Notes under the pieces: model-generated
Told to the model about the DNA's origin: nothing
What the model saw: only the letters and a program-made list of their open reading frames with translations
The model's database searches: none
Part shown: positions 60,587 to 64,000 of the stretch, piece after piece
Layout: the number at the start of each line of letters is the position of its first letter
How positions within the stretch are numbered: position 1 is the stretch's first letter
Assembly (NCBI RefSeq): GCF_030063365.1
Contig: NZ_JASISY010000011.1
Span: forward strand, 1-64,000
Source: Cryobacterium sp. PH29-G1
Lineage (GTDB): Bacteria > Actinomycetota > Actinomycetes > Actinomycetales > Microbacteriaceae
Direction of reading: 5' to 3'
Length of the DNA stretch: 64,000 nt
Made by a program: the position numbers and the translations under genes

Positions 60587-61611
60587 CACAGCGTCCTGGT
60601 GTACCCACCGGTTCCGCCCGCGCGGCGGAACCGGTGATCGACGTGCGCGGTGTGACGAAAACTTTCGGGCAGACCACAGCCCTGAATGACGTGTCGCTCA
60701 CGGTGGCCCGAGGTGAAATCGTGGTCTTGCTCGGACTGTCCGGTTCGGGCAAATCGACGCTGCTGCGACACCTGGATGGTCTGGACCGACCCGACTCCGG
60801 ATCGGTGACCGTGCTCGGCAGCGCGGTATCACGCCTCACCGGACGCCCCCTGCGTGCGCTGCGCGGGCAGGTCGGCTTCGTCTTTCAGCAGTTCGAGCTG
60901 GTCGGTTCGCTGACCGTGCTCGAAAACGTGCTGACCGGCGCCTTGTCTCGGGTGCGCGGGCCGCGCCTCGGCCTCTGGGGATACCGCCGCGAACTGAAGG
61001 AGGACGCGCTCGGCCATCTCGACCGGGTCGGCCTGCTCGCCCACAGCTACCAGCGCGCCGATACCCTCTCCGGCGGGCAGCAGCAGCGTGTGGGCATCGC
61101 CCGGGCGCTCATGCAGAATCCGCGCATCCTGCTCGCCGACGAGCCGGTGGCCTCGCTCGACCCGGAATCCAGTGCCCAAATCATGGCGCTCATCCGAGAC
61201 ATCGCCGTCGACACCGGCCTCACCGTGGTCTGTAGCCTGCACCAGGTGGACCTGGCACTGTCCTGGGGCGATCGCATCGTTGGGCTGCGCCACGGGCAGG
61301 TGGTACTCGACACCGAAACCCAGGGGCTATCGAAGCAAAACGTGATGGAGATCTACGGCCGCGTCACAACCTCGACCGGCGAACTCGATGCGATCGACAC
61401 CGAACTGGTTACGCCGTTCGCGCAAGCTGGCCAACTGGAGAACGCTGGCCAACTGGAGAACGGCCGGCCGGAGGAGCAGGAGGAGCAGGAGGAGCAGGAG
61501 GAGCAGGAGGAGCAGGAGGAGCAGGACGAGCCCGATGAACTCGACGAACTCGACGAACTCGACGAACTGGACCTGGCGACCTTCAGCCTGGCGCGGGAGA
61601 ACCGCCGATGA
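60574..61611 (+). CDS. phnC: Phosphonate ABC transporter ATPase with acidic repeat tail
   Basis: A ~345-residue PhnC-type ATPase. Walker A LLGLSGSGKSTLLRHL, signature LSGGQQQRVGIARALM and Walker B ILLADEPVASLDPES are intact. The ordinary enzyme ends near the VTTSTGELDAIDTEL region; it is followed by two GQLEN repeats and then a run of (Glu/Asp)-Glu-Gln/Leu triplets to near the C-terminus. The tail is encoded by 9-bp repeats at 61471-61569. The start is uncertain: GTG 60574 (overlapping phnD) or GTG 60631 are possible. The stop overlaps the phnE ATG. Confidence 0.85.
   Translation: MPGLTQRPGVPTGSARAAEPVIDVRGVTKTFGQTTALNDVSLTVARGEIVVLLGLSGSGKSTLLRHLDGLDRPDSGSVTVLGSAVSRLTGRPLRALRGQVGFVFQQFELVGSLTVLENVLTGALSRVRGPRLGLWGYRRELKEDALGHLDRVGLLAHSYQRADTLSGGQQQRVGIARALMQNPRILLADEPVASLDPESSAQIMALIRDIAVDTGLTVVCSLHQVDLALSWGDRIVGLRHGQVVLDTETQGLSKQNVMEIYGRVTTSTGELDAIDTELVTPFAQAGQLENAGQLENGRPEEQEEQEEQEEQEEQEEQDEPDELDELDELDELDLATFSLARENRR
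61426..61461 (+). repeat. Two 18-bp direct repeats in phnC
   Basis: GCTGGCCAACTGGAGAAC occurs at 61426 and 61444, coding for AGQLEN twice. Confidence 0.85.
61471..61569 (+). repeat. 9-bp repeat tract encoding an acidic tail in phnC
   Basis: Six perfect GAGGAGCAG units (61471-61524), one intermediate GACGAGCCC, then four GAYGAACTS-type units (61534-61569). They encode Glu-Glu-Gln then Asp-Glu-Leu triplets. Confidence 0.92.
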
Positions 61612-63317
61612 CCCTGACGCTCGAGCGCCCGACGGCCGCATCGGAAGCCGCGACAGCTCCGACGCAGCCCCCGAAACCGCGCGCCCAACCCGAGAAAATC
61701 GCCGCCGGACTGACCCTTGTGGCGCTCGTGGTGGCATCCGTTCTGGCGCTGATCAGTGTGGATATCTCGCTGCCGCAAATGGCGGCGAGTTGGTCAAACG
61801 CCGCCCGCTTCTTTGACCGGGTCGGGGGCCTCAGCTTTCCGCCGCTGCCGGAGCTGCTCTATCTGACCGCGCTCACCGTGGGACTCGTGCTGCTCGGCAC
61901 CCTGTTCGCCGCGGTGTTCTCGGTGCCTCTGGCCTGGCTCGCGGCCGCGAATACCTCGCCCGGCCGCGGCTGGATGGCCTTCGCCCGTTTTCTCGGCGTG
62001 CTGACGCGGGCGGTTCCCGACGTGGTGCTCGCCATGGTGTTCGTGCTGATGTTCTCGCTCGGCACCCTGCCGGGCATCCTGGCCATCGGCATCCACTCGA
62101 TCGGCATGATCAGCAAAATGTTCGCCGATGCAATCGAGCAGATCGACGAGGGACCGCGATTGGCCATCCGCGCCGCCGGTGGTAGTCGCTCGCAAGAGTT
62201 CTTCTCGGGCGTGCTGCCCCAGGTGCTGCCGTCCTGGGTCGCGACCGTACTGCATCGCAACGACATCAACCTGCGCGGCTCGGTCATTCTCGGCTACGTC
62301 GGCGTCGCCGGGCTCGGGCTCGAAATGTCCTATGCGTTCAAGTCGCTCAATTACTCGCTCGGGCTCGGTATCGCCCTGGTGATTTTTGCGCTGTGCGTGG
62401 TGATGGAGATCGTATCCAGCGCCGTGCGTACTGTGATGCTCGGCCTCGCTCCGACCCGCCGTGGCCTCGGCGACCGAATGCTGCGCCGTTTCGGCGTGAC
62501 CGGTCGCCGCCGTACAGCGGATGTCCCGGCCGCTCGGCTGCGCCGCCCGTTGGACTACTCTCGGGTGCGGAATGCCGTGTGGGGCGGACTCGCCCTGCTC
62601 GTCGTCGTGGGCAGCGTCTGGATCTGCGACATTCAGTGGGGAGACTTTCTCACCGTCTGGTCATACCTGCCCGACACCGCCGCCAAATTCTGGCCACCGA
62701 GCTTCGGCGCCTACGACGCCACGGTGATGGTCGCGGCAATGGCGGAAACCATCGCGATCGCACTGGCCGCGACGATTCTCACGGTGTTCGCCTCGATCGT
62801 GATCGGCTCGCTCGCCGCCCGCAACGTGGCACCGACACCGCGAGTGCGCGCCGCATTTCGGCTCATCCTGGTGACGATTCGCGGAATTCCCGAGATCATC
62901 CTCGCCATCGTGCTCATCGTCGTCACCGGCCTCGGCGCCCAAGCCGGCACGATCGCCCTCGCCATCGGCGGAGTGGGGCTGCTGGGCAAGCTGCTGGCTG
63001 ACTCGCTCGAAGAGGTGCCCGCCGGGCCGGAACACGCACTCACGGCTGCTGGGGCCACCCGCCTGCAGGTCTACGCCGGAGCGACCGTGCCCCAGGGCAT
63101 GAAGGCGCTCCTCGGCCACAGTTTCTACATGCTCGACACCAACATTCGGGCCGCCACCATTCTCGGTCTCGTCGGCGGTGGCGGGGTCGGTTACTACCTG
63201 TTGAACGCCGGGCAGGGATCACGCTACGACCTGGTCACAACCATCGTGCTGATGATTCTCGTCACGGTCGTCGTCGTGGAAGCCCTCGCCATGTGGATGC
63301 GCCGGGTGTTTCGGTGA
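61608..63317 (+). CDS. phnE: Phosphonate ABC transporter permease, two PhnE domains fused
   Basis: A 569-residue protein with two successive permease domains (about residues 30-285 and 320-565), each with the BPD_transp_1 loop: EGPRLAIRAAGGSRSQEFFSGVLPQVLPSW in the first and EVPAGPEHALTAAGATRLQVYAGATVPQG in the second. Usually PhnE is one 260-residue subunit used as a dimer or two genes; here both halves are one chain, joined by a basic linker (TRRGLGDRMLRRFG). The ATG overlaps the phnC stop and its TGA overlaps the next GTG. No frameshift is seen at the junction. Confidence 0.88.
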   Translation: MTLTLERPTAASEAATAPTQPPKPRAQPEKIAAGLTLVALVVASVLALISVDISLPQMAASWSNAARFFDRVGGLSFPPLPELLYLTALTVGLVLLGTLFAAVFSVPLAWLAAANTSPGRGWMAFARFLGVLTRAVPDVVLAMVFVLMFSLGTLPGILAIGIHSIGMISKMFADAIEQIDEGPRLAIRAAGGSRSQEFFSGVLPQVLPSWVATVLHRNDINLRGSVILGYVGVAGLGLEMSYAFKSLNYSLGLGIALVIFALCVVMEIVSSAVRTVMLGLAPTRRGLGDRMLRRFGVTGRRRTADVPAARLRRPLDYSRVRNAVWGGLALLVVVGSVWICDIQWGDFLTVWSYLPDTAAKFWPPSFGAYDATVMVAAMAETIAIALAATILTVFASIVIGSLAARNVAPTPRVRAAFRLILVTIRGIPEIILAIVLIVVTGLGAQAGTIALAIGGVGLLGKLLADSLEEVPAGPEHALTAAGATRLQVYAGATVPQGMKALLGHSFYMLDTNIRAATILGLVGGGGVGYYLLNAGQGSRYDLVTTIVLMILVTVVVVEALAMWMRRVFR

Positions 63318-64000
63318 CCGGGGTGGACCTGGTGGTCGTCGGCAGCGGCATCGTGGGCCTCGGGCACGCGCTCGCCGCCACCGAGCGCGGCCTGTCCGTT
63401 GTCGTCGTGGACCGCGCTGCCGCCATCGGCGGGGCCTCAGTGCGCAATTTCGGGCACCTCTGTTTTTCCGCGCAAAGCGGCCTGGCCCGTGAATTCGCCC
63501 TGCGGTCGCGACCGCTCTGGCTGAAGCTGGCTGCGGATGCCGGAATCTGGCTGCGCGACTGCGGCACGTTGGTCGTCGCTCGGCATGATGATGAACTCGC
63601 GGTGCTGCACGAACTTGCGGCGCAGCGGGGGAGCGACTCGCTATTCGATATCGACCCGGTTTCTGATCCCGGTGCGGGGAACCAGGCCGCGCGGCCCGAA
63701 ATTTCGCTGCTCAGCGCCACCGAGGTTGAGACGCGCCTGCCGCTGTCCCCCGGCACGGCGCGGGGCGGAGCCGTTCTGCCGTGGGACCTGCAGGTCAATC
63801 CCCGCCAGGCCGGTGCCGGACTGGCCGCACTACTGGCCCGGCGCGGTGTCGAGTTTCGCTATCGCACCGCCGTGACTGGGGCGCGATCCGGTCGGGTCAT
63901 GACCACCCGTGGAAACATCGACACCGCAACGGTCATTGTGGCGGTCAATCACGATATCGACCAGCTCTACCCCGAGGTCGCCGAACGCGACGGTATTCGT
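63314..64000 (+). CDS. FAD-dependent oxidoreductase, TIGR03364-like (partial, 3' end outside window)
   Basis: The first 229 codons of a glycine/D-amino-acid-oxidase-fold flavoprotein. The Rossmann motif VDLVVVGSGIVGLGHALAATERG and VVVDRAAAIGGASVRNFGHLCFS match the TIGR03364 group, which is linked by gene neighbourhood to phosphonate transport and degradation. Recent work ties such oxidases to N-methylated or primary 2-aminoethylphosphonate breakdown. GTG 63314 overlaps the phnE stop, so it is in the phn operon. The C-terminal part cannot be seen. Confidence 0.82.
   Translation, partial: MTGVDLVVVGSGIVGLGHALAATERGLSVVVVDRAAAIGGASVRNFGHLCFSAQSGLAREFALRSRPLWLKLAADAGIWLRDCGTLVVARHDDELAVLHELAAQRGSDSLFDIDPVSDPGAGNQAARPEISLLSATEVETRLPLSPGTARGGAVLPWDLQVNPRQAGAGLAALLARRGVEFRYRTAVTGARSGRVMTTRGNIDTATVIVAVNHDIDQLYPEVAERDGIR

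Noticed and set aside
1145-61742. Reading the repeated 9-mer as a KOPS- or Chi-type polar motif
   Set aside because: About 21 copies face one way and 18 the other. Polar guide motifs should be skewed along one replichore.
62450-62570. A frameshift joining two separate phnE genes
   Set aside because: The frame is continuous through the linker with no internal stop and no hint of a lost start, so a true gene fusion is more likely.

Overview
The window is 64 kb of high-GC chromosomal DNA from an actinobacterium, most likely of the family Microbacteriaceae (Salinibacterium/Cryobacterium/Leifsonia-like). This is inferred from the GC-rich codon use, the coenzyme F420 genes, the DUF3151-purA pair, DUF222/HNH and DUF559 proteins, and many leaderless promoters (TANNNT 5-7 nt before ATG/GTG). 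No rRNA, tRNA, CRISPR array, transposase or phage gene was seen.

Layout. 0-7 kb: the 3' end of an HNH endonuclease gene, a 1305-residue membrane protein with a zinc ribbon, an alpha/beta hydrolase, an AEC-type carrier and a fumarylacetoacetate-hydrolase-family enzyme. 7-10.3 kb: a family III CoA-transferase, a glutaryl-CoA-dehydrogenase-like enzyme and a FadR/FCD regulator, with a palindromic operator over the first promoter. 10.6-12.1 kb: a sodium/solute symporter. 12.2-20.9 kb: a PucR-like regulator divergent from an MHS transporter, a ThDP enzyme, an amidohydrolase, an M20 carbamoylase and an aldehyde dehydrogenase, apparently an uncharacterised catabolic island. 20.9-22.4 kb: xthA and a monooxygenase-like membrane protein.

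22.5-29.5 kb is a coenzyme F420 locus: an FGD-like F420 oxidoreductase, cofE, cofC, cofD, and a three-gene ABC importer of the type proposed to carry F420-0. 29.6-41.3 kb is a reductive pyrimidine-degradation locus: MocR regulator, beta-ureidopropionase, dihydropyrimidinase, an LLM (probably F420-dependent) oxidoreductase, an ABC importer with a ThiY/NMT1-like binding protein, a class III aminotransferase and a methylmalonate/malonate-semialdehyde dehydrogenase. No classical dihydropyrimidine dehydrogenase is present, so the LLM protein is a candidate for the missing redox step and may tie this locus to the F420 locus.

41.4-53 kb is mostly housekeeping: LysR regulator, a 39-residue membrane protein, pyrE, HAD phosphatase, mntH-mntR, a TrmH methyltransferase, DUF3151-purA, GNAT, DMT exporter and chorismate mutase. 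53-59.3 kb: an SDR gene broken by a stop exactly at the expected catalytic tyrosine, a DUF559 gene bracketed by two palindromic repeats, purL and an acyl-CoA ligase. 59.5-64 kb: a phosphonate importer (phnD, phnC, fused phnE) followed by a TIGR03364-like FAD oxidoreductase cut by the window end.

Structure beyond genes: (i) a 9-mer, A[A/G]CGGATGC or its complement, occurs about 39 times with no strand bias and is absent from the 12.3-22.4 kb island; (ii) four copies of a 63-bp palindromic repeat lie at gene 3' ends; (iii) several genes carry in-frame 9-, 12- or 15-bp tandem duplications at one terminus; (iv) about 15 genes look leaderless.
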